64,000 bases of DNA from Eupeodes corollae (taxonomy: Eukaryota > Arthropoda > Insecta > Diptera > Syrphidae): positions 48,428,177 through 48,492,176 of the forward strand of contig NC_079147.1 of NCBI RefSeq assembly GCF_945859685.1, written 5' to 3'. Both the position numbers and the translations under genes were made by a program. The notes below the pieces were generated by a model. The model was not told where the DNA came from. It made no database searches and saw nothing but the letters and a program-made list of their open reading frames with translations. Below are positions 1-9,446 of this stretch, one piece after another (within the stretch, counting starts at the first letter, position 1; each line of letters begins with the position of its first letter).

Positions 1-165
1 CAAACGTTTTGACTCGGAGAGTCTTCGAATCCAATTACGTAGGATAGAGCAAAAGAGGAATAATAGATCAGGTGGCGCACGTTAGTAGGAGAGAATCTCA
101 ACCAACTTGGCGTTCTAAACTAGAGCTGGCTATAAGCACAGAGCTGGATGGAGACGCATATTAAC
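1..165 (+). mobile_element. 3'-end scrap of an RTE-type non-LTR retrotransposon
   Basis: The first ~160 bases align by eye with the C-terminal end of the RTE reverse-transcriptase gene at about 22683-22840: shared runs include TCTTCGAATCCAAT, CAGGTGGCGCAC, CTCAACCAACTTGGCGT and TGGAGACGC in the same order. It corresponds to the region after the RT domain that carries the arginine-rich RGRPRLRW motif. Reading frames are broken and the usual CGCCACCTTAAG end is missing, so it is a decayed, 3'-truncated copy that runs off the left window edge. The same family is present at 12886-15713 and 21292-22886. Confidence 0.75.
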
Positions 166-481
166 TAGAATTTTGACAAAGCTGACTTCATACTCAAACA
201 GAGCCATTTGTTAAAGAAGCACATTTACAGCTTGAGAAATTTCCAAGAAATAAACTCTAATTCCAATACGTCCCCTTAACAGTTGTAAATAGATCTTAAC
301 ATACCTCCATAGGTATATGAAATTGCTCAAATGACGTAAAAAGAAGAAAACATGAGGAAACCTTGATCCTATCCAAGTTTTGAGAATCGAATGAAGATTT
401 ACGATTGGGATGTGCTTTTGTGTGTAAAATACAGCTGCGAGGAAGTTCGTCTTTTTGGGTGCATTGTTTTACGGCATTGCT

Positions 482-541
482 CCGATTCCGATTCCGACTC
501 TGACTCCGGTTACGGCTACGGCTACGGCTACGGCTCCGGTT
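482..541. repeat. imperfect hexanucleotide repeat (CCGATT/TACGGC type)
   Basis: Successive six-base units: CCGATT, CCGATT, CCGACT, CTGACT, CCGGTT and then several TACGGC-like units. Two unit types with gradual point changes suggest a decaying microsatellite/minisatellite. Translated it gives SD then GY repeats, without other sign of coding. Confidence 0.8.
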
Positions 542-743
542 CTTCTCATACAGCGCATAATAGCACAATACCGTTAAAAAAAAGATGAGGGAAAGAAAGC
601 AAAGCAATGCAAAAAAAAAAACAATCCGGAGGAAACGTATCGATTTTGTGCAAGGACAATTATTGTCCTTTTGCTGCAGGGAAAAATGATAAATGGTTAT
701 TACATGAAAGGAAATGTGTTTCTTTTTGTTCTTGTTGTCAATA

Positions 744-783
744 TGATGATAATGATGATGATGACAATGATGATTATGATATG
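744..783. repeat. imperfect (GAT)n microsatellite
   Basis: Run of GAT/AAT triplets with single changes (GATGATAATGATGATGATG and following). Plain microsatellite in non-coding sequence. Confidence 0.85.
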
Positions 784-1589
784 TTCTGATTGTGCGCTTA
801 AATGTTACACACATTTTTAAAGTTACATATTTCAAAAGCGATGTAATGTGCGATTTCACAAAAGATATGCATTTTAAATTTGGGAATTTGAAAACATTAC
901 CTACGCCTATATAAACATATACAATCGGCTCGGAGGTATGTAGGTAAATTATGAGCGTATATGTATATATGTACATGTACCTGCTATTAAAAATTTAATA
1001 CATACATATTTTTGGTTCTGGAAGCTTTCAATGATTATCCGGTTCAGATTTTAAAGACTTGGTGAATGGTGAGGGGATGAGAGGAATATATTTTCATCCA
1101 GACAGAAATAATGTTTTATTTTTAGCAATAAAACGGATGTGTATTCATTTTATTTATTAATTATTGACACGTTTTCGTGTAAAAAGAAATATTTGCACAT
1201 GTAGGTACTTAAGGTAGGAGCGTTGGGTCAAAAAATCCAAAGATCCATGTATACATTATTTTATTTATTTATTCGCCTTAAAAGTTACACACTCTATTTA
1301 GACTAATAATTATACATAATATAAAAATAAAATACATAAAACTTATAGCATTATAACAAATTTAATAATTTATGTTTCAAACATTTCTATTAATATTAAA
1401 ATCAATTGCAAAATCATATTCAGTGGAGTGGCAACACTGATGCGAATTCATAAGGTTGAGCTATAGATTTCCTCTTAAATTAAATTTGAATTTTTAAATT
1501 AAAAAAGTAAAAATAAATTAAAAAAGCGATCGGAAGCATAAATAAACGTGAAACGAACATCAAAATAATTTACAAAAAAAATTCACAAT

Positions 1590-2270
1590 CAGGGTGTCCC
1601 GTAAGTAATGGATAACACAAGAAAAGTGAAATGCAGTTTTTTGTTCAGTGCATTACTTTTTTTCTTACTTTACATGTTTGAATACCACGGCTACAAGTGA
1701 AGGAGTTCCAACATTTTTTTTTGCAGGGATATTTTACATTAATTGTACCAACACATAAGTAGAACAAAATTATTATTACTGTTGGAATTCTTAGAGAAAA
1801 AAATTATTTAACATTGAATTTCAATGCAAAATGTGAAAACAAATAATTTTTGAAAAAGTTAAATCATAGCTGGTATTAAAAAAAATGCATGAATAACTGA
1901 GTGGCCAACTATTTTAAAAATATGCGTGTTAAATGCAGATTTCAAAACGGTATTACTTATTATTATATCTAGAGTCAATAGTGAAAATAATACCAAGCGT
2001 TGAACATAGCAGATTTTTGATTTATTGGCTGTTTCTACGATGTTGTCCTAATGATAAATCCAAGCTTTCAACTTCTAGGACCGAATGCATTATTGATAAA
2101 AATGTCAAAAAAGTGCAAAAAACGGTTACATTTTCGAGCTTGTTTTGAATTTTACCTCTTCTATTGGGCTTTAACAAACCCATCAAATATTTGGTTGGTT
2201 GCTATTAGTTTATTTGTTATTTTATCTTAACAAAAAGTTTTTGAGCCAGCTTTTAATCGAATGGTCACTT
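1590..2270 (+). repeat. left arm of long inverted repeat (mariner relic)
   Basis: Reverse complement of 3168-3744. The pairing is shown by the nearly identical peptides readable from both (plus 1933-2148, minus 3255-3452). The left arm carries two extra short segments, about 25 bases near 1765-1787 and about 18 bases near 1979-1997, absent from the right arm. Confidence 0.85.
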
Positions 2271-2318
2271 AGTTAGAAAACAAAAACAAAAATAGACAAT
2301 TTTTTAATTTTGTTTTAT

Positions 2319-3050
2319 TTAAAGCAAATGCTCAAACTGTTTTCCACCCACTCTTATACAGGTTCTGCTCCTCCGAATAAATGAACGTCTTAGTGAACGT
2401 GCAAGGTTTCGCTCAGAAATTTGTAATGCAGCTGCCTCCACACGATTTCTTAGCTCCTCTAAAGCCCTGATCGGCTTTCTGTATACGATTTCCTTAATGA
2501 ATCCCCAATAAAAAAAATCAAGTGGATTTAGGTCTGGTGAACGGGGTCCCAGACATCCTATCCATCTGCCTGGATATCTGGCATTTAAATATGCCCGCAC
2601 AGACACAGCATATAGTGTGCTGGACAACCATCATTTTGAAGCCTATTGGATTCCTTTAGTTCTTGAGGCATTTCTTCCAGCAAGGTTGGGAGATCATTTT
2701 GTAGGAACTTCAAATAACCTTGGCCAGTTAAAATCCCCAACAATTCAAACTCCAATTATTTTCCCATTGAGAATCCCAGTTAAATAGTTTATTTTGAATT
2801 GGTACTGGGACCTGTCTTCCCTCATGATGTTTGGGTTTAATAATGCCTAGAAGTGGAAATTATGGAGATTAGTGTAGCCATCTGTTTTCAATGTCGACTC
2901 ATCGCTCCAAAGAATTTTGTCAAAAAACTGCGGATCTTCTTCAATTTTCATTATCATTTGTCGACAAAAACTCATTTTACTCAAGAATGAACAATAAAAA
3001 CGGTATAAATAAGTGGTCGTCTTGGTCTTAATCTTAGAAATTAAGATCAA
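2319..3050 (-). pseudogene. mariner-like transposase, degraded
   Basis: Minus-strand fragments in family order: FFDKILWSDESTLKTDGY (first catalytic aspartate), then about 2700-2860 with NPNIMREDRSQYQFKIN and GILNGKIIGV, then YAVSVRAYLNARYPGRWIG and PRSPDLNPLDFFYW (third catalytic aspartate), ending with a C-terminal IRRSRTCIRVGGKQFEHLL. This order is typical of a mariner-superfamily transposase that cuts and pastes the element in the nucleus. Several frameshifts and stops separate the pieces, the N-terminal DNA-binding domain is missing, and the region around the second catalytic aspartate is damaged. Not functional. Confidence 0.85.
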
Positions 3051-3167
3051 ATTAAAAAAACTTTAACTCAAAATTTAAAAAAAACTTACGATTTTATGCG
3101 TTCTCACTTTCTCAGGATCTTACAGTTTACTATTCAAAAAACCCAATTAAAATTGAATCAGAAGACT

Positions 3168-3744
3168 TTTTGTTTGGAGAAAATAACAAATAAACTTATA
3201 GCAACCAACAAAATATTTGGTGGGTTTGTTAAAGCCCAATAGAAGAGGTAAAATTCAAAACAAGCTCGAAAATGTAACCGTTTTTTGCACTTTTTTGACA
3301 TTTTTATCAATAATGCATTCGGCCCTAGAAGTTGAAAGCTTGGATTTATCATTAGGACAACATCGTAGAAACAGCCAATAAATCAAAAATCTGCTATGTT
3401 CAACGCTTGACTCTAGATATAATAATAAGTAATACCGTTTTGAAATCTGCATTTAACACGCATATTTTTAAAATAGTTGGCCACTCAGTTATTCATGCAT
3501 TTTTTTTAATACCAGCTGATTTAACTTTTTCAAAAATTATTTGTTTTCACATTTTGCATTGAAATTCAATGTTAAATAATTTTTTTCTCTAAGAATTTTA
3601 CTTATGTGTTGGCACAATTAATGTTAAATATTCCTGCAAAAAATAATGTTAGAATTCATTCACTTGTAGTCGTGGTATTCAAAAATGTAAAATAAGAAAA
3701 AAAGTAATGCACTGAGCAAAAAAATGCATTTCACTTTTCTTGTG
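3168..3744 (-). repeat. right arm of long inverted repeat (mariner relic)
   Basis: Inverted copy of 1590-2270, ending at CACTTTTCTTGTG, which pairs with CACAAGAAAAGTG near 1616. The outermost ~30 bases present on the left (GGGTGTCCCGTAAG and following) are absent, replaced by an FBL end. Confidence 0.85.
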
Positions 3745-3750
3745 GTTGGG

Positions 3751-3796
3751 ATTTGACAAATCGGACCCATTACAATAACTTCTTATGGGAAGTTAA
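3751..3796 (+). repeat. FBL repeat, right-terminal scrap
   Basis: Contains TTTGACAAATCGGACCCATT and the terminal palindrome-like CTTCTTATGGGAAGTTAA found at the right ends of the larger FBL copies (for example 39720-39773 and 45645-45692). Only the last ~46 bases remain. Confidence 0.8.
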
Positions 3797-3837
3797 AAAT
3801 ACACACAATTTAAAAAACACAAATATCTCGATCCAAA

Positions 3838-3933
3838 AAGATTATCCAGCGAGCGTGAGAAGACGAAGAGCATGTTTGCTTCACGTCCGAAAGCTGATCA
3901 AGCAGAACCGAGCATCAAGGCAATGGTGAAAGA
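3838..3933 (+). pseudogene. non-LTR retrotransposon ORF1 C-terminal remnant
   Basis: One frame reads KDYPASVRRRRACLLHVRKL and continues IKQNRASRQW, resembling the basic C-terminal end of ORF1 proteins of arthropod non-LTR retrotransposons (pattern D-[YF]-P-x-x-V-R-x-R-R). It precedes an endonuclease region in the same orientation, as expected for ORF1 then ORF2. Too short to assign a clade. Confidence 0.45.
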
Positions 3934-4189
3934 CGATATGTTGAAGATATCCAGTTTTCATGAGACAGTATATCAGGATTATGACATGGAAATTCGTGTG
4001 GATTTGATAAACTTTCACAAACATTCGGCTTTTCAGAGAATTATTTTATAAATTGTCTACCATCTTCTACTGTGAGTGATAGAAAGTTGACAGGAAACGT
4101 CAACCAGCAAGAAAATAACACTGGTCAAACCCAAAGTTCTAGTCATTAGCTCAGGGGTGGCACTGAGGCTAAATCGGATAAAAACAAAA

Positions 4190-5253
4190 ATATACGTAAA
4201 ATTGATATTGTTGCGTATAATGTAGCTGGACTTAATAATAAATTGATTTTTCCAGACTTAATGAATTTTCTCTACACGTTTAACCTTAGATGTCTATTTG
4301 AAACACATGTTGTTGAAGATAAAAATGTGAATCTTGAAAAGTTTTTTACTTCTTATAACTGTTTTTGGCTTCCAGCAAAGAAGACTGCTACCAAAGGAAG
4401 AGCAAGTGGTGGTACGCTTTTGGCAATTAAAAAAGATCTTGCAATAGATTACGAAGTTAACCAAATAAACGATTTTTTTTATATCGAAATTAAAAATAAT
4501 CAAAAGAAAATGTATATAATTCAAATATGTTTAAACTGCACTAAATGGCAACAGGACTATAACTTATTTTATGACATGCCTTGCTCAATTAAAACACATG
4601 ATTTCATAGTAGTGGGTGATTTAGATACCCGAACAGCAAACAATGGACCAACTAATAATCAGGGAATACAACAAAGTAAGGCTAAAGACCAAAAAATTAA
4701 CTCTGAGGGACATACAATTTTGGAGCTCTGTAATGATTTTGGATTGGGTATGTTAAATGGATGTTCTTTTGGAGACCTGGAAGGGGAGTTAACATTTATA
4801 GGAAAACAGGAAAGTTTAACAATAGATTATTTTCTTGCGGGTGAAGATTGTTCGAAATCAAATGGGGTGGCGCAACAGTCCGTTGTGAACCAGGGCCTAG
4901 TGACTTACAACTCTCAACCATTCCTGTGTGCGAGTACTGTTGTCAGAAAAGGAAGGGACCTACAATTTTAGGCCGAATCCAAACGGCTAGTTTGAGAAAG
5001 CACTTTTTCATGACAAGAATTAATCTTGAAGGATTTGTCAATTCCTTGCAAGAGGCAGTACCCGCGAAAATTAATTTTTTTTAAATTAAGGTGGCACAGG
5101 TAGGGATTGAACCCAAGACCCCTTGCATGACAGTCCAACGCACTAACCATCATGCCACGGGTACTACGGGAGATTGTTACACCGTTATTAAAGATTTTCG
5201 GGTCGGAAATCTAAATTTATCAGATCATCTTCCAATTATAATAAAAATTGAAG
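4190..5253 (+). pseudogene. APE-type endonuclease domain of a non-LTR retrotransposon, split by a SINE
   Basis: From about 4200 the frame reads IDIVAYNVAGLNNKL, then LFETHVVE (catalytic glutamate region), GRASGGTLLAIKK, DFIVVGDLDTRTAN (equivalent of the GDFN motif, here with D instead of the usual N) and SLTIDYFLAGEDC. It is interrupted at 4853 by a minus-strand SINE, resuming at 5171 with DCYTVIKDFRVGNLNLSDHLPII, which holds the SDH motif. The family nicks target DNA to prime reverse transcription. The open part (4243-4971) includes an artificial tail read through the SINE. No RT domain follows: the homology stops near 5253. Clade not assigned. Confidence 0.85.
4853..5170 (-). mobile_element. 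tRNA-derived SINE, copy 1 (minus strand)
   Basis: On the minus strand the head reads GTGGCATGATGGTTAGTGCG (A-box-like), then GTCATGC at the anticodon position, then GGTTCAATCCC (close to the Pol III B box GGTTCRANNCC), ending with TGCCAC that pairs with the initial GTGGCA as an acceptor stem. A ~230-base body follows, ending GTTGCGCCACCCCATTTGATTT. The flanks share AGATTGTT (4845-4852 and 5171-5178), a probable target duplication. The same sequence occurs at 50567-50880. SINEs depend on a partner LINE for reverse transcription; no partner can be named from this window. Confidence 0.88.
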
Positions 5254-5410
5254 TTGGGTTAGAATTCCTAGCAAGTTCAGAGCTTTCTCGGCTTCTTTTC
5301 TTAGACTTTTTCTTTTGTTTATCAATAACACTTTCTGCGTTATTAACATCAGAACCTGATTGCGCGAGATTATCTTCACCTGTAGAAGAAAAACACTACA
5401 ACCAGTTTTA
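5254..5410 (-). other. short lysine/serine-rich open segment, unassigned
   Basis: The minus strand is open for about 50 codons: STGEDNLAQSGSDVNNAESV followed by a basic KQKKKSKKRSRESSE stretch. It looks like a disordered N-terminal part of a retroelement ORF1-type protein, but similarity is compositional only. It directly abuts the point where the plus-strand endonuclease homology ends, which could reflect a 5'-inversion event or an unrelated insertion. Confidence 0.25.
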
Positions 5411-7456
5411 TTTTTTTATACCCAACACTTTTCCGACAAACCTAGAGGTTGAAAACCAGTTTTACGGAAACGATGGTGTAATGTGTAATGACTAAGTAGA
5501 TTCAATTGTTTGCAATTTTCTCAAAAGCTAAAATATACATTAAGATTTGGCTTTTTGGTGTGTGGGTGTTGCAGTTGATTTCCAATCCTTCATATTGCAT
5601 ATGAATTCACTTTTACGTAAAATTCAAGCTTTGAATATTTAGAAGCATTTATACAAAGACTAAGCTAAAGAGTTTAAAAAAGAAACCATAATTCTAAAAT
5701 AATAAAAACTGTTACAAAAACGTTTACTTTATAACAGTGAATTTTTGTTGATAAATTCTAAATTTTCTTGGTAACAATGTCAGTTTTCCAAGCATAAGAG
5801 TGTTTCATGATCTTATCGTAGAACAACAAATTTGAAAACCTATGTTCGATAAAAAGATCCTTACAATGATATTATAAATCTTTGACAAAAATTTATGGAA
5901 AAAAATATCACTTTTAAAAACTCGGCAAGTGTCCTTGGTATTATGTTTGTTTGTATTTTCCCTTGAAACTAAAAACTAAAGGGTGCCAGAGAAACCCCCA
6001 GGCATAACCTAACCATTCACCGCGCTCTTTACACCTTAACTTAAAAAAAGTCTCCTTTATGAATTTTGCATTAAACGACCAACTAAGGAAAGCAAATTTA
6101 TTCCATATTGTTAGTAAGGACTTAATCTATTCTTTTAACTTAGAACAAAAAAAAAAGGAATATCTCTGAGAAGTTTAAGGCGTCCATTAAACGCGTTCAT
6201 ACATAGCTAAATCCTTCATAACGCGCGCTCTTTTACATCTTCGGTTAGCCTTTGTCTTTGCAAACCTCACTTCTTCATTCTTATGTACCTTCATATATTC
6301 AAGGAAGAGTGAAAGGAATTTTTTAATAGTTCAAAGGACAACATTGATAAGCAGAAGGGAAAATGATTTCGTTTGGGTTTTCCATACATTTTGTGGGCAT
6401 GGGCTGGGCATGGGCAGGTCATGATGGACACCTTTTAAAAGAAAAAAGAAACAACCAAGTGCTTTGCATTTATATTGAGTCGAGAAAATGGATAATAAGT
6501 CCATGCAAATGAGATGAATTGTACATTTTTGAGCGCTGATGCTGGAGCTTGGCGCTTCGTGCTGGTTCTGGAACTGGAGCCTCTTTTATGGAGTGGAATA
6601 TTATTTTCAATATGATGAAGATAATGTGAATTTTAAAAGCCATTAGATATGATTCATGATGGCAAGACACATTTTTATGCGTCTATTGGATGTTTTTGAA
6701 AATGTTGTTCTTGTGTTTTTTGTTGTTGTTTGGTAAACTGTGGAAATTGGTATCTTAAACGTGTACACCGTTATTTAGGTAGTAAATATAATAAGATCAA
6801 TGACATTTTATAGCAATATTTATAAGGTAATGCTTCTAATTTCTCTTGGTTGATTTCGACTTGTGAATGGTTCTGTAGCTGATCTCTTGAAAATTATAGT
6901 GTGCTTACTTATTCAAATGATGGTCATTTTAAGGTAACAGAAACGTTTAATGGTATTTCATAGTGAGATTTATTGGTATCTTACATGTTTGGTCATAAAA
7001 CTTGAAATTCTGTTGTTGCTTCTCATTTTGTATACATACCAAATTAAATGTTGCAGAGTTTTCATTAAAAATTAATGAAATTAACAATACCCGTGTTTTT
7101 TGGCTTTCTATAAATAGTATAATAGAAAATTCCAAAGAAAACCCATCGGCAGTAGCCAGATTTTTGCATTTAAAAATTGGTACAACTGAAAGAAGACCTG
7201 TCAGAATAATAACACAAAAGAAAAACACACAAAAAGAAGAAAGTTTTGTGAAAATCAAAAGTAATAACTCATAAGTAACTTCAGCAGTTTTGAAGAAGAA
7301 GAAATGGTAAGAAAACATCTGGAAATTAAGATTCTATAAAAAAGTTAATTTAACAATTGCAGCTTTGACATAAAAATAAAAACTTCAAGAAGGGGGTTTG
7401 TTCATAAATTACTTCACGTGTTGAAGCGAGCTTCAAGCTCGCCAAAACTCTTTATA
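5411..7456. other. spacer with no recognisable gene
   Basis: AT-rich sequence. Short ORFs (for example plus 7002-7274 and minus 6947-7318, overlapping each other) show no recognisable motif, are low in complexity and overlap on both strands. A purine-rich GCTGGAGC/CTGGAACTGGAGCC patch at about 6535-6585 is the only non-AT-rich part. Nothing else seen. Confidence 0.55.
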
Positions 7457-8762
7457 AACGGTGATTTTTTAAGAGCTTGAGAACTTTTTTAAAAAACAAA
7501 CGCATAAAATTTGCAAAATCTCATCGATTCTTTATTTGAAACGTTAGATTGGTCCATGACATTTACTTTTTGAAGATAATTTCATTTAAATGTTGACCGC
7601 GGCTGCGTCTTAGGTGGTCCACTCGGAAAGTCCAATTTCGGGTAACTTTTTCGAGCATTTCGGCCGGAATAGCCCGAATTTCTTCGGAAATGTTGTCTTC
7701 CAAAGCTGGAATAGTTGCTGGCTTATTTGTGTAGACTTTAGACTTGACGTAGTTCCACAAAAAATAGTCTAAAGGCGTCAAATCGCATGATCTTGGTGGC
7801 CAACTTACCGGTCCATTCCTTGAGATGAATTGTTCTCCGAAGTTTTCCCTCAAAATGGCCATAGAATCGCGAGCTGTGTGGCATGTAGCGCCATCTTGTT
7901 GAAACCACATGTCAACCAAGTCCAGTTCTTCCATTTTTGGCAACAAAAACTTTGTTAGCATTGAACGATAGCGATCGCCATTCACCGTAACGTTGCGTCC
8001 AACAGCATCTTTGAAAAAATACGGTCCAATGATTCCACAAGCGTACAAACCACACCAAACAGTGCATTTTTCGGGATGCATGGGCAGTTCTTGAACGGCT
8101 TCTGGTTGCTCTTCACTCCAAATGCGGCAATTTTGCTTATTTACGTAGCCATTCAACCAGAAATGAGCCTCATCGCTGAACAAAATTTGTCGATAAAAAA
8201 GCGGATTTTCTGCCAACTTTTCTAGGGCCCATTCACTGAAAATTCGACGTTGTGGCAGATCGTTCGGCTTCAGTTCTTGCACGAGCTGTATTTTATACGG
8301 TTTTACACCAAGATCTTTGCGTAAAATCTTCCATGTGGTCGAATAACACAAACCCAATTGCTGCGAACGGCGACGAATCGACATTTCACGGTCTTCAGCA
8401 ACACTCTCATAAACAGACGCAATATTCTCTTCTGTACGCACTGTACGCATTCGTGTGGTTGGTTTAATGTCCAATAAAGTAAACTGAGTGCGAAACTTGG
8501 TCACAATCGCATTAATTGTTTGCTCACTTGGTCGATTATGTAGACCATAAATCGGACGTAAGGCGCGAACACACATTTCGAACCGAACACTGATTTTGGT
8601 AATAAAATTCAATGATTTGTAAGCGTTGCTCGTTAGTAAGTCTATTCATGATGAAATGTCAAAGCATACTGGGCATCTTTCTCTTTGACACCATGTCTGA
8701 AATCCCGAGTGATCTGTCAAATACTAATGCATGAAAATCCTAACCTCAAAAAAATCACCCTT
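7457..8762 (-). mobile_element. Near-intact mariner transposon (1.3 kb)
   Basis: Ends are inferred from inverted termini: left AACGGTGATTTTTTAAGAG from 7457, and right, read on the minus strand, AAGGGTGATTTTTTTGAGG from 8762. Each is flanked by TA (7455-7456 and 8763-8764), the canonical Tc1/mariner target duplication. Length (1,306 bp) is normal for a mariner. It encloses one transposase gene on the minus strand spanning most of its length. It is the best preserved DNA transposon in the window. Confidence 0.88.
7563..8649 (-). pseudogene. mariner transposase, DD41D-type, one frameshift near the N-terminus
   Basis: The native start is probably the ATG at 8649-8647 (MNRLTNEQRLQIIEFYYQNQ, the usual helix-turn-helix N-terminus). 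A single-base gain near 8570 shifts the frame after QCSVRNV, so the long open frame of 349 codons begins downstream. The DNA-binding region continues with RALRPIYGLHNRPSEQTI. Catalytic motifs are intact: FSDEAHFWLNGYVNKQN (first D), MWFQQDGATCHTA (second D) and WPPRSCDLTPLDYFLW; the D of PLD lies 41 residues after the second D. The C-terminus HLRRSRGQHLNEIIFKK is complete. Function: nuclear cut-and-paste transposase. Apart from the frameshift the protein looks full length, suggesting recent activity. Confidence 0.92.
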
Positions 8763-8764
8763 TA

Positions 8765-9446
8765 CATATACCTGAATGGAGTTAAAATGAGCTTTATTCG
8801 TCTCGATTCCGGTCGGGGATTTAGGTCGAGTCAAAGTTTGTGAAGAAAAACCTGTGTGAAGAAGTTGGTTTTACATATAATGCGTTATGGTCTGTTTATT
8901 TGCATGTTTGTGTACAAAAAATTAGGTTTTTTTTTTAAACAATTAAGAATATCTTATATGGTGCTGAACTATTCAGTTCTTCATTGCTTAACACGAATCA
9001 AACTATCTCACTAGCACTTTATATGAAACATCGAAGCAATATTTGCATTTAAGAAAGTGCTGTCAAACTTAATCATTTTTAAATCTTCTTGTGCGGTGGA
9101 AACACCATCAAGATTTTTTTAATCTGAACTGAGGTAAACCTTTGGTGGAAACATAGTATAACTTAATTATCTTTTCTATTATTTTCTCTTGCAAAATAAG
9201 CCCAGTTAGTCAATTTGATTAATAAAACTAAATAATGTCAACAGTAACAGATTGATTTTTCCCAATAAAAAACACATCAACCCAAATGCACATCTACTCA
9301 AAGAACACGGCCATCGCGATACAAATGCAATATCAAACGTACCAACATTTGAGAACGAAATCACATAAGATGCATTCGAGACTCGTGTAAATGTCGAAAA
9401 CCCATCAATAGTAAGATAATACTTTAACTTTTATCGGTAGTATTCA
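8765..9446. other. spacer with no recognisable gene
   Basis: AT-rich sequence between the mariner and the RNase H-bearing retrotransposon end. No ORF, repeat or motif recognised. Confidence 0.55.

Larger units (their letters stand above)
166..1589. other. AT-rich spacer without a recognisable gene
   Basis: No recognisable protein or RNA gene. It holds two short imperfect simple repeats (listed separately), stop-rich AT sequence and short overlapping ORFs on both strands around 300-980 that exist only because of the simple repeats. The plus-strand ORF 391-588 encodes an SD/GY repeat, while the minus-strand ORF over the same bases encodes an SR repeat: no evidence for either as a gene. Confidence 0.6.
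1590..3744 (-). mobile_element. Mariner-superfamily transposon relic with long (~0.6 kb) inverted arms
   Basis: A decayed transposase reading on the minus strand (2319-3050) lies between two long inverted arms, 1590-2270 and 3168-3744, that match base for base over most of their length. The left outer end begins CAGGGTGTCCCGTAAG, a plausible Tc1/mariner terminus. The right arm stops about 30 bases short of that terminus and is joined directly to an FBL repeat end (3751-3796), so the right end was lost. Arms of this length are unusual for mariner elements, whose terminal repeats are usually tens of bases; a foldback-like rearrangement is possible. Confidence 0.7.

Noticed and set aside
296..976. 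Overlapping ORFs of both strands with SR/SD/GY repeats, possible SR-type protein
   Set aside because: All repetitive residues come from a hexanucleotide repeat and a (GAT)n tract; both strands are open over the same bases and no conserved domain or splice context is visible.
1933..2148. A 71-codon ORF that recurs at 3255-3452 on the other strand
   Set aside because: The recurrence is explained by the long inverted arms of the mariner relic; the arms differ by indels that are not multiples of three, so there is no sign of coding constraint.
4853..5170. Functional tRNA gene
   Set aside because: The tRNA-like part is the head of a dispersed SINE with a ~230-base non-tRNA body and target duplications, found twice.
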